The position numbers were made by a program, and so were the translations under genes. Positions 7,133-15,126 of a stretch of DNA of 64,000 bases are shown here, piece by piece. The notes beneath the pieces were generated by a model that was given only the letters and a program-made list of their open reading frames with translations, was not told where the DNA came from and searched no databases. The DNA is from CAIODY01 sp046051225 (GTDB lineage: Bacteria; Bacteroidota; Bacteroidia; Chitinophagales; CAIODY01). Each line of letters starts with the position of its first letter. Within the stretch, counting starts at the first letter, position 1. Location: the NCBI GenBank assembly GCA_046051225.1, contig JBJOOR010000007.1:1-64000 (forward strand), given 5' to 3'.

Positions 7133-9514
7133 ATGAAAGAGGAGAAAAACGAAGCTCAAATAGAATTTGAAGTGTTTAAAAATGAAGTTTTAAACGATTA
7201 TAAAATTGCTTGCGAAAGCCGTGAAGCAAGCTTGCTTGGACGCAAAGAAGTGCTTACTGGCAAAGCCAAATTTGGTATTTTTGGCGATGGTAAAGAAGTG
7301 CCGCAAATAGCTATGGCTAAGGCTTTTAAAAATGGCGATTGGCGCAGTGGATACTATCGTGACCAAACATTCATGTTGGCAGCTGGCATGGTTACATTGC
7401 AAGAATTATTTTCACAATTATATGCCACACCCGATACCAGTGCCGAACCCAATAGTGGTGGCAGGCAAATGAATGCACATTTTTCTACCCGTGTATTGCA
7501 GGATGATGGTAGTTGGAAAAATTTAACCAATTTAAAAATTACTTCTGCCGATTCATCACCAACTGCTGGGCAAATGACCCGAAGTTTAGGTTTGGCTTTG
7601 GCTTCAAAGCTTTATCGTGAAAATAATTCGTTATCTGATTTTGCAAATTTTACAAATAATGGCAATGAAGTAACCTTTGTAACTATTGGCGATGCATCAA
7701 CATCCGAAGGACATTTTTGGGAAACGATAAATGCAGCAGGAGTGCTGAAAGTGCCTTTAGCTGTTAATGTGTGGGATGATGGCTATGGAATTTCTGTTCC
7801 GAAAAAATATCAAACTACGAAAGGAAATATTAGCGATGTATTAAGCGGATTTGAAATAAATGAAAATGGCGATGGCTATTTAATTTACAAATTAAAAGCT
7901 TGGGATTATGCTGATTTGTGTGAAAAATATACCGAAGGAATAACGCTTTGTCGTGAAAAACACATCCCAGTTTTATTTCATATTGAAGAATGTACACAGC
8001 CACAAGGGCATAGCACAAGCGGTTCACACGAAAGATATAAAACCAAAGAACGCTTAGAGTGGGAAAAAGATTATGATTGCATTTTGCAAATGAAAAAATG
8101 GATGTTGGATAATGCCATTGCTACTGATGATGAATGCAATAACATTGAGCAACAAGCTAAAGCAAGTGTATTAGAAGCTAAACAAAAAGCTTGGGTTGAA
8201 TATCAAACGCCCATAAAAGCCGAAGTAAATGAAGCAATTGAAACTTTGCAAGCATTGATTAATGAAGGTATTGCAGTAGAAAATTGCACAAAAACTATTA
8301 CCGAATTAAAAGCAATAAGAGAACCATTTCGTAAAGATATTGTAAGTGGTTTACGAAAAATTCAACACGAAACTTATGGCTTAACGAACGGAAGTGTATA
8401 TCAATTAAATGGTTTAATAAATAGATATACTGCCGAAAATAAATATCGCTATAATACTTATCTGCACAGCCATTCGGCACAAGCAGTTTCAAAAATTGAT
8501 GAAGTAAAAGCTCAATTTGATGATAACTCACCCACTTTAAATGGTTTTGAAATTTTGAATAATTATTTCGACCAATTATTTGAAAACAATAAAAATGTAT
8601 TAGCATTTGGTGAAGACTTAGGAAATATTGGTGATGTAAATCAAGGCTTTGCTGGGCTTCAAGCTAAATATGGCGAAAGCAGAATTTTTGATGTGGGTAT
8701 TCGTGAAGCAACTATTATGGGGCAAGGCATTGGCTTGGCTATGAGAGGCTGGCGACCGATTGCCGAAATTCAATATCTCGATTATTTATTGTATGGTTTA
8801 CAACCATTAAGCGATGATTTAGCAACGCTTCATTATCGTTCGGCTGGCGGACAAAAAGCGCCGTTAATTGTTCGTACTCGTGGGCATAGATTAGAAGGCA
8901 TTTGGCATACAGGTTCGCCTATGCAAATGATATTAGGTACGCTTAGAGGTATAAATGTATGTGTGCCACGTAATATGACACAAGCCGCTGGTATGTATAA
9001 TACTTTATTGCAAAGCGACGAACCAGGTTTAGTAATTGAATGCTTAAATGGATATCGTTTAAAAGAAAAATTGCCTAATAACTTAACACAATTTACTGTG
9101 CCATTTGGTATGCCCGAAATATTGCAAGAAGGTACAGATGTAACTATTGTTTCTTATGGTAGCAGCCTTCGTATTGCACAAGAAGCCATGGAACGATTAT
9201 CAAAATTTGGTGTATCGGTTGAGTTGATTGATGTACAAACATTATTGCCATTTGATGTTACAGGCAGTATTGTGAATTCATTAAAGAAAACCAACCGTAT
9301 TTTATTTTTTGATGAAGATGTGCCAGGTGGCGCTACAGCCTATATGATGCAACAAGTAATTGAAATGCAAAAAGGATTTTACTATTTAGATACACAGCCT
9401 AAATGCTTAAGTGCAGTGGCTAATCGTGCTGCTTATGGTAGCGATGGCGATTACTTCTGTAAGCCAAGCGCCGAAGATGTATTTGATGCTGTAATGGAAT
9501 TGATGAGATTGTAA
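7133..9514 (+). CDS. 2-oxoacid dehydrogenase E1, fused alpha and beta subunits
   Basis: Thiamine-diphosphate-dependent decarboxylase component of a branched-chain 2-oxoacid or pyruvate dehydrogenase-type complex. The alpha half (to about residue 330) has the ThDP/Mg motif GDASTSEGHFWE. A helical linker of about 100 residues follows. The beta half runs from about residue 455 (GFEILNNYFD, then FGEDLGNIGDV, and RTRGHRLEGIWHTGSP) to a transketolase C-terminal domain. Most relatives have separate alpha and beta proteins; the single 793-aa chain is a recognised Bacteroidota form. I chose ATG 7133 because the GTG at 7127 adds only two residues. No E2 or E3 gene is nearby, so the substrate is not fixed by context. 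Confidence 0.88.
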   Translation: MKEEKNEAQIEFEVFKNEVLNDYKIACESREASLLGRKEVLTGKAKFGIFGDGKEVPQIAMAKAFKNGDWRSGYYRDQTFMLAAGMVTLQELFSQLYATPDTSAEPNSGGRQMNAHFSTRVLQDDGSWKNLTNLKITSADSSPTAGQMTRSLGLALASKLYRENNSLSDFANFTNNGNEVTFVTIGDASTSEGHFWETINAAGVLKVPLAVNVWDDGYGISVPKKYQTTKGNISDVLSGFEINENGDGYLIYKLKAWDYADLCEKYTEGITLCREKHIPVLFHIEECTQPQGHSTSGSHERYKTKERLEWEKDYDCILQMKKWMLDNAIATDDECNNIEQQAKASVLEAKQKAWVEYQTPIKAEVNEAIETLQALINEGIAVENCTKTITELKAIREPFRKDIVSGLRKIQHETYGLTNGSVYQLNGLINRYTAENKYRYNTYLHSHSAQAVSKIDEVKAQFDDNSPTLNGFEILNNYFDQLFENNKNVLAFGEDLGNIGDVNQGFAGLQAKYGESRIFDVGIREATIMGQGIGLAMRGWRPIAEIQYLDYLLYGLQPLSDDLATLHYRSAGGQKAPLIVRTRGHRLEGIWHTGSPMQMILGTLRGINVCVPRNMTQAAGMYNTLLQSDEPGLVIECLNGYRLKEKLPNNLTQFTVPFGMPEILQEGTDVTIVSYGSSLRIAQEAMERLSKFGVSVELIDVQTLLPFDVTGSIVNSLKKTNRILFFDEDVPGGATAYMMQQVIEMQKGFYYLDTQPKCLSAVANRAAYGSDGDYFCKPSAEDVFDAVMELMRL

Positions 9515-10037
9515 AAATTATTTGCTTTTTATCTTATAATGCACAGCAAATTCATATTGAGTATTTTAAAATTAATTTAAAGTTTAAAATAATTTGCATT
9601 GGAATTGTTTTTTCATTTATTAATTTCTTTATAAAATAGTTTATGTTCAAGATAGAAGAGAAAAAATATTGGTTCTAAATTCAAGAAAAAGAAATTCTAT
9701 ACTGTCATTATTTAAAGTAATATGTATTGCAGTTTTACCTCTTATTCTTTTTGCATTATTAAAAACAGGTTGTAATCTTTCAGTAAATTGCCGTAGGTAG
9801 CAAGTTGTATTAGTTACCGTCCACCAGTAGGCGTTAAGCTGTCTTTGTTTTCGCCCTACAAAGTTTCGCTCCGAACGTTCGGAGCAGAAGCGCAGGTTTT
9901 GTGTATTGGGCTTGGTGATGGCTTGTTCCAATACTTCGAAACAAAAAATTGAATAATTTTGCAAAGCATAGCATTTGTACATTAGCTACAAATTAAGCAG
10001 AGCACAACCAATTTTAGTAATAACAAAACAAATAATT
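9515..10037. other. Intergenic region without a convincing gene
   Basis: About 520 bp, very AT-rich at the left and more GC-rich at 9780-9920. A 111-codon reverse-strand frame (9647-9982) crosses the GC-richer patch, but its sequence looks like translated repeat DNA, so I do not call it. The patch holds an 18-bp palindrome listed separately. Confidence 0.5.
9868..9885. repeat. 18-bp perfect palindrome within a GC-richer patch
   Basis: GCTCCGAACGTTCGGAGC reads the same on both strands. It sits in a segment (about 9780-9930) richer in G+C than its surroundings. This looks like a dispersed REP-type palindrome of Bacteroidota intergenic DNA; that class assignment is from memory. Confidence 0.55.
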
Positions 10038-10241
10038 GTGATACAAAATCATAAAAAAAAACTTTGCTCAATATGTGCTTCTGTATTTGTATGCAAAGTG
10101 AGCGATGTAGCCAATTGCCAATGCAACGAAATAACATTATCAAAAGCTACATTAACCTATCTTCAAGCTTCATCTTATGATTGTTTATGCAAGCAATGTT
10201 TGCATAAAATAGATATAGAATTAAATCTACAAAAACATTAG
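10038..10241 (+). CDS. Small cysteine-rich CWC-type protein
   Basis: About 67 residues from a GTG at 10038. A longer frame from TTG 9975 adds 21 residues that look non-coding. The pattern C-x2-C-x4-F-x-C, then C-x-C, then C-x-C-x2-C, fits the Cys-rich CWC family, small proteins thought to bind metal. The usual CWC triplet reads CQC here. It lies 59 bp before a membrane-protein gene on the same strand. Physiological role unknown. Confidence 0.6.
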   Translation: MIQNHKKKLCSICASVFVCKVSDVANCQCNEITLSKATLTYLQASSYDCLCKQCLHKIDIELNLQKH

Positions 10242-10300
10242 CCCTGCATTTTGTTTTTTAATAAAAATAGTTTTTTATTTTTATTGAAAAATAAATTGAG

Positions 10301-10627
10301 ATGCGAACAATCATATTACTAACCTTTTCCAACATATTCATGACCTTTGCATGGTATGGGCATCTTCGATTTCAGAACGTGGCATTATGGAAAGTAATTT
10401 TAATAGCATGGGGCATTGCATTTTTCGAATATTGCCTAATGGTACCAGCTAACAGATTGGGTAAAGAACAATTTAATGTATATCAACTTAAAACAATTCA
10501 AGAAGTAATTTCATTAATTGTATTCTCCTTATTTGCCGTTTTCTTTTTAGGCGAACCATTTCAATGGCGATATGCAATAGCTTTTTTACTCATTGTGGTA
10601 GCCGTTTATATTATTTTTTCTAAATAA
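10301..10627 (+). CDS. DUF486 (DMT-type) inner-membrane protein
   Basis: A 108-aa protein with four hydrophobic segments (about 4-20, 28-48, 66-86 and 88-106). It matches the DUF486 family through FMTFAWYGHLRF near the start and FEYCLMVPANRLG in the middle. The family is distantly related to small drug/metabolite transporters, and no substrate is known. It ends 9 bp before an outer-membrane protein gene, so it may be cotranscribed with the next two genes. Confidence 0.85.
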   Translation: MRTIILLTFSNIFMTFAWYGHLRFQNVALWKVILIAWGIAFFEYCLMVPANRLGKEQFNVYQLKTIQEVISLIVFSLFAVFFLGEPFQWRYAIAFLLIVVAVYIIFSK

Positions 10628-10636
10628 TTTTTTGAT

Positions 10637-11446
10637 ATGAATGTAATAAAATATGCTCTCCTTTTTAGTATGCTTATTAGCATAAAAGCCAGCGCTATTG
10701 ATTATAATAATTATGCAGCAAAAAGTGCAGCAATGGGCAATACAGGTGTAGCCAATAAAGATATTAATGCATCATTTACAAATCAAGCAGGCTTAGCATT
10801 TATTACCAAAGCTCAAATTGGTATTGGGTTTCAACAAAAATTTATGTTGAATGATATACATCAAATTACAACAGCTTTTGCATTGCCTACTAAAACGGGC
10901 ACATTTTCGGCAAATGCCATTTACTATGGTTTTAACGAATTTAATGAAACAAAAATTGGGTTAGGATTTGGCAAAAAATTAAGCGAAAAAACAAGCATTG
11001 GTATGCAGATAGATTATTTACAACAACATATTACTAATGAAGCAAACCAAATTGCTTTTACTTTCGAATTAGGATTGCTTACACAGGTTTCGAAAAAAGT
11101 AAGTTTGGGTTTTCATACATTTAATCCTTATCCTTTAAAGCGAAATATTTTTCAAACAGAATTGCCCTCAAATTTTAGTATAGGCATGCAATGGAAAACA
11201 TCAAAAACAATTGTTGTAAATACCGAAATAGCAAGCAGTTTAACTTCGCTTCAACCCAATTTTAAAACTGGTGTTGAATATAATTTGGCAAAGAAATTTT
11301 ATTTACGTGGTGGCTTTCAAACCCAACCAGCCCTTTATTGCTTTGGCTTTGGCTATTATTTTGATACATTCCGAATAGACTTTAGCAATAGTATTCATGC
11401 TGTATTGGGTCATACACCTCAATTTAATTTAACCTATTTATTTTAA
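10637..11446 (+). CDS. Outer-membrane beta-barrel protein (PorV/PorQ-like fold)
   Basis: A signal peptide (about residues 1-20, ending in KASA) leads to YAAKSAAMGNTGVA. That resembles the opening of PorV/PorQ and related FadL-like Bacteroidota barrels. The remaining 245 residues alternate polar and hydrophobic residues in amphipathic strands and end in an aromatic residue (LTYLF), typical of an outer-membrane barrel. It lies 6 bp before a large helix-hairpin-helix/barrel protein, so the two are probably coexpressed. Specific function unknown. Confidence 0.7.
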   Translation: MNVIKYALLFSMLISIKASAIDYNNYAAKSAAMGNTGVANKDINASFTNQAGLAFITKAQIGIGFQQKFMLNDIHQITTAFALPTKTGTFSANAIYYGFNEFNETKIGLGFGKKLSEKTSIGMQIDYLQQHITNEANQIAFTFELGLLTQVSKKVSLGFHTFNPYPLKRNIFQTELPSNFSIGMQWKTSKTIVVNTEIASSLTSLQPNFKTGVEYNLAKKFYLRGGFQTQPALYCFGFGYYFDTFRIDFSNSIHAVLGHTPQFNLTYLF

Positions 11447-11452
11447 TTAAAA

Positions 11453-13537
11453 ATGAATAGGCATATTAAAATATGGTGCATTATGTTAATGCTATTAAGC
11501 AGCAGCATATCAATGGCTCAAACTATCGATTCTACCGATAACGATGTGCAATTGATGATAGAAAATATAGCATCATCAACCGATGCCGAAATAAAATACG
11601 ATATTGAACCTACCCAATTACTATACTTTGCCAAACATCCAATCAACCTAAATAAAGCATCGTTTGATGCGTTGAAACAGGTAGGATTGCTTACCGAAAT
11701 TCAAATCAACAATATAATTAATTATATAAAAAACAATGGCGAATTAAATAGTATATACGAATTGCAAAGCATTACCACACTTGATTTGATAACGATAAAA
11801 AGAATTTTACCTTATGTAAAAGTAGATGGTAGTATTGATGATTATCAAATACCAATAAGCAAAATTTTAACTACTGGAAGGTATCAACTAATATCTCGAA
11901 TTAATTCTACTTTTCAAACACCCATGGGGTATAAGCCCGATGCAACAACAGTTTTGCCATCTAATAAATATTATGAAGGCAATAAGTATAGAGTGTATAA
12001 CAGGTTTAATTATTCATTTGGCAATAAATTAAGCTATGGTATTACCACCGAAAAAGATGCAGGCGAAGCATTTTTAAAAGGTTCGCAAAAGCAGGGTTTC
12101 GATTTTTATTCGGCACATTTTTTTATACGCACTAATAAACGGATGGAAACCATTGCCATTGGTGATTATGAAATACGAATAGGACAAGGATTGCTGATGT
12201 ACACTGGCTTTGGCTATACCAAAACAGCGCTTATTACATCTATAAAAAAAGAAACAAATATTTTAATGCCTTATAAATCAAGCAATGAATTTAGTTTTTT
12301 AAGAGGTGCTGCTTTTACTTATAAATTTAATAAGCATCATCATCTTACGCCTTTTATCTCGTATCGAAAATTAGATGGTAATGTTGTTTTAAATGATTCC
12401 ACCCTAGCCACCGATGATGCTATTACATCTATTCAGCAAGGCGGTTATCATCGTACTAAAACCGAAATCGAAAATAAAAATACACAATCGCTTAGCTTAC
12501 TTGGCGCCAATTATTCATTTCAAAAAAATAATTTCAAATTAGGCTTCAGCTCAATGTTTGCGCAATATGGCTTAGCCATTCAAAAGACAAATCAACCTTA
12601 TTCGCTCTATAATTTTACAGGTAAAAACTGGCATGTATCGGGTGCCGATTACAGTTATATTTATAAAAATATTAATTTTTTTGGCGAAGCAAGCTTTAAT
12701 AATAATAAGCAGTATGCCATCGTAAATGGATTGATTGCAGCATTAGATGCCAAACTTGATGTGGCCATTTTATACAGAAAATATACGCCTGGTTATTATT
12801 CGTTATACTCATTAGGGTTTTCAGAAAATACAAATAATATAAACGAAGAAGGATTTTATACAGGCTTTATAGCTAAGTTAAACAATCAGTTTTCATTTTC
12901 AACCTATGCCGATTTTTTTAAATTTCCGTGGTTAAAATTTGGTATAGATGCACCTACATCGGGTGTTGATTATTTTTTGCAATCTACTTATAAGCCCGAT
13001 AAAGAAACAGAATTGTATATTAGATATCAGTATAAAAATAAACAAACCAATGTATTAGATGCTACTAATTCATTAGCAAAACTAACCAATGAAATATTGC
13101 AAAGTATAAGATTTAACGGTAATTACAGAGCTTCTAAAACAATTACAATGCACAATAAAGTAGATGTGAAAGTATATCAAATTGAAAATCAAAAAGCAGC
13201 TACTGGTATTGTTATTTTGCAAGATGTAAGTTATCACCCAATTCAAAAACCTTATGATTTTATGGGCAGAATTGCCCTATTTAATGCGCCCAATTATAAC
13301 ACCCGAATATATTCATTCGAGCAAGATGTACCAGGAAGTTATAGTGTGCCTATGTTGTATGGCAAGGGCTTTCATGGTTTTATCATGATGAGTTATAAAA
13401 TAAATAGAAAATTAGAATTTTGGTGCCGATTAGCAGAAACTTATTATCCCGAAAACACTTCTACTGGTAGCGGATTAGAATTGATAAACACCAATCATAA
13501 AACAGAGTGGAAGATGCAATTAAGATGGACGTTGTAA
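11453..13537 (+). CDS. Exported helix-hairpin-helix protein with a predicted beta-barrel
   Basis: A 694-aa protein with a signal peptide (about 1-22). Two ComEA-like helix-hairpin-helix motifs follow at about 62-120: PINLNKASFDALKQVGLL, then SIYELQSITTLDLITIKRIL. The remaining 550 residues are rich in Tyr, Asn and Phe and look like outer-membrane strands. Such proteins are common in Bacteroidota. They have been linked by fold to DNA binding or uptake, but a proven role is lacking. It directly follows a second barrel gene, which supports an envelope function. Confidence 0.72.
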   Translation: MNRHIKIWCIMLMLLSSSISMAQTIDSTDNDVQLMIENIASSTDAEIKYDIEPTQLLYFAKHPINLNKASFDALKQVGLLTEIQINNIINYIKNNGELNSIYELQSITTLDLITIKRILPYVKVDGSIDDYQIPISKILTTGRYQLISRINSTFQTPMGYKPDATTVLPSNKYYEGNKYRVYNRFNYSFGNKLSYGITTEKDAGEAFLKGSQKQGFDFYSAHFFIRTNKRMETIAIGDYEIRIGQGLLMYTGFGYTKTALITSIKKETNILMPYKSSNEFSFLRGAAFTYKFNKHHHLTPFISYRKLDGNVVLNDSTLATDDAITSIQQGGYHRTKTEIENKNTQSLSLLGANYSFQKNNFKLGFSSMFAQYGLAIQKTNQPYSLYNFTGKNWHVSGADYSYIYKNINFFGEASFNNNKQYAIVNGLIAALDAKLDVAILYRKYTPGYYSLYSLGFSENTNNINEEGFYTGFIAKLNNQFSFSTYADFFKFPWLKFGIDAPTSGVDYFLQSTYKPDKETELYIRYQYKNKQTNVLDATNSLAKLTNEILQSIRFNGNYRASKTITMHNKVDVKVYQIENQKAATGIVILQDVSYHPIQKPYDFMGRIALFNAPNYNTRIYSFEQDVPGSYSVPMLYGKGFHGFIMMSYKINRKLEFWCRLAETYYPENTSTGSGLELINTNHKTEWKMQLRWTL

Positions 13538-13559
13538 TTCTATTATTGTTTATTTACTT

Positions 13560-14156
13560 CTAATCATTCAATCCTTTTCCGTTTAAAATATCTGGCGTAC
13601 ATTTTTCAACTCTTGCCTCACGGGTTTTAGATTGCTTGGGTGTCGAAAAATGAAGTAGGTAGGCTCTTTGCCGCCCTGGTGTTAATGCTTGAAAAGCTTT
13701 TTTCAAAGCACTGTTTTTGTCTAATTTAGTTTTAAATTCTTCTGCCATTTTAAATTCAGTAGGCTTTTTTAATTCCACTTTTAAACCATTTTTTTCTACT
13801 TCAATGGCTTCATAAATATAGGCTTTTACTACTTTTTCCAACTTTACTATTTCTTTAATATTCGTAAATCTAATCTGCCTAGCCGATTGCACATTCTCTG
13901 TTTGTTGAATTAAAATTTTGTTGGCATCTTTTAACAATACACCTTTAAAAAAAAGCAAAGCGCAGTATTCTTTAAACACATGTATTAAAACAATATTGCT
14001 TTTTTGCTTGTCTGCCAAGGTTGAAAATGTATATGCAGGGCAGCCCCACTTCAATTCTTCGGTAAGGTTGCAATCAAGCACAATTGTTCTTAATTTATTT
14101 ATTTCGGCTTGCCAAGCATTGGCTTTAGTAAAATACCAATCAACTTTTGGGTTCAT
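13560..14156 (-). CDS. YdeI/OmpD-associated family protein (DUF1801-like)
   Basis: A 198-aa cytosolic protein. The N-terminal DUF1801-like domain (about 8-110) includes LTEELKWGCPAYTF and EYCALLFFKGVLLKD. A C-terminal YdeI motif, FQALTPGRQRAYLLHFSTPKQSKTR, lies at about 155-180. The family has been tied to bacteriocin or peptide resistance in enterobacteria, but its biochemical role is unclear. It is convergent with the HHH gene and separated from the next reverse-strand gene by a terminator, so it is probably monocistronic. Confidence 0.82.
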   Translation of the reverse strand: MNPKVDWYFTKANAWQAEINKLRTIVLDCNLTEELKWGCPAYTFSTLADKQKSNIVLIHVFKEYCALLFFKGVLLKDANKILIQQTENVQSARQIRFTNIKEIVKLEKVVKAYIYEAIEVEKNGLKVELKKPTEFKMAEEFKTKLDKNSALKKAFQALTPGRQRAYLLHFSTPKQSKTREARVEKCTPDILNGKGLND

Positions 14157-14264
14157 ATTTTTTGAAATTAATAATAGTTAAGTTGTAAATATAATGCAGT
14201 CGTTCATTTGCACAAATTATTGCAGAATCATTTTTGAGTTGCTAAAAATCTTTATTTGAGCATA

Positions 14265-14302
14265 AAAAAAACCACTGCAAATAAAAATGCAGTGGTTTTT
14301 TT
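14265..14302. terminator. Bidirectional intrinsic terminator
   Basis: ACCACTGCA (14271-14279) pairs with TGCAGTGGT (14288-14296). The stem extends through A residues on the left and T residues on the right. It ends the reverse-strand transcript of the 15.1-kb gene pair and isolates it from the YdeI-like gene. Confidence 0.88.
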
Positions 14303-14319
14303 AAAAAATATTTTTCAAT

Positions 14320-15117
14320 TTATAAAATTCCTTTCTCAACTAAATATTTAAATAATTTTTCAAGCGGATTAGTTGAATCGTATAAAATGCTAGTGGCTTT
14401 ATCATCTAATTGCAATTTCCAATCATCATTATTATTGTTTGATTGATGACGGGCTGTGCACACTAATGCATCTGATGAGCTATAAATTTTTATAACATCA
14501 TAATCGCCATCTTTAGTAGTTTTAAATACACCTACTTGTTCACTATTGTTATATATTTTATCTTCTTTTAATTGTATGCTAGCTGGTGCAATTGGTTTAG
14601 CTGCTGCTTTTTCGGTTACAATAATGGTGGTAGGTGCCGCTTGCTGAATAGGAGGAGCTGGTGCAGGTTTATTAAAAAAAGTACCATCATGCAATACAAT
14701 AAATTTGCGTTCTTCTTCGGCACTGACTTCGCCATTTTGAACCAAATTAGCACCTGCTATTTGTTTGGCCAATGGTTTCATTACACCAAATAATATAGAA
14801 AAGCCTGATAATGTACATTGATTGCCCGATTTGGTAAACACCATAATATAAATAAGTTCAGATGTTTCTCTTCCGTTTCTCCAACCTCTTACTTCATCTT
14901 TTTTTAAATATGCTAATTCTTTATGGTCTAAATTTTCTAATGCATAATCGCTTGCACCCATCATAGACGAGTTTTTAGAAGTTAGAAAAAATGTTTCTTT
15001 ACCATTAATTTTTACAAGCCCTGTTTTTTTATCTACATCAATATCTTCGGCAAATGAGCTAAAAGATTTAGCAAGCATTAGTACAATACAACTGAATAGA
15101 AGAAAATGTTTTTTCAT
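14320..15117 (-). CDS. Secreted protein of unknown function
   Basis: A 265-aa protein with a signal peptide (about residues 1-23). A conserved-looking N-terminal domain (24-155) resembles no family I know. A Pro/Ala/Thr linker covers about 150-180, and a C-terminal domain about 185-265 contains a repeated Asn stretch. It starts 9 bp after the stop of the propeller-protein gene, so the two are probably cotranscribed and may work together in the envelope. No catalytic motif is visible. Confidence 0.6.
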   Translation of the reverse strand: MKKHFLLFSCIVLMLAKSFSSFAEDIDVDKKTGLVKINGKETFFLTSKNSSMMGASDYALENLDHKELAYLKKDEVRGWRNGRETSELIYIMVFTKSGNQCTLSGFSILFGVMKPLAKQIAGANLVQNGEVSAEEERKFIVLHDGTFFNKPAPAPPIQQAAPTTIIVTEKAAAKPIAPASIQLKEDKIYNNSEQVGVFKTTKDGDYDVIKIYSSSDALVCTARHQSNNNNDDWKLQLDDKATSILYDSTNPLEKLFKYLVEKGIL

Positions 15118-15126
15118 GATTTTTGA

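Noticed and set aside
9647..9982. A 111-codon reverse-strand open frame
   Set aside because: It covers repeat-like DNA with a palindrome, has no recognisable domain or start signal, and overlaps the flank of the CWC gene.
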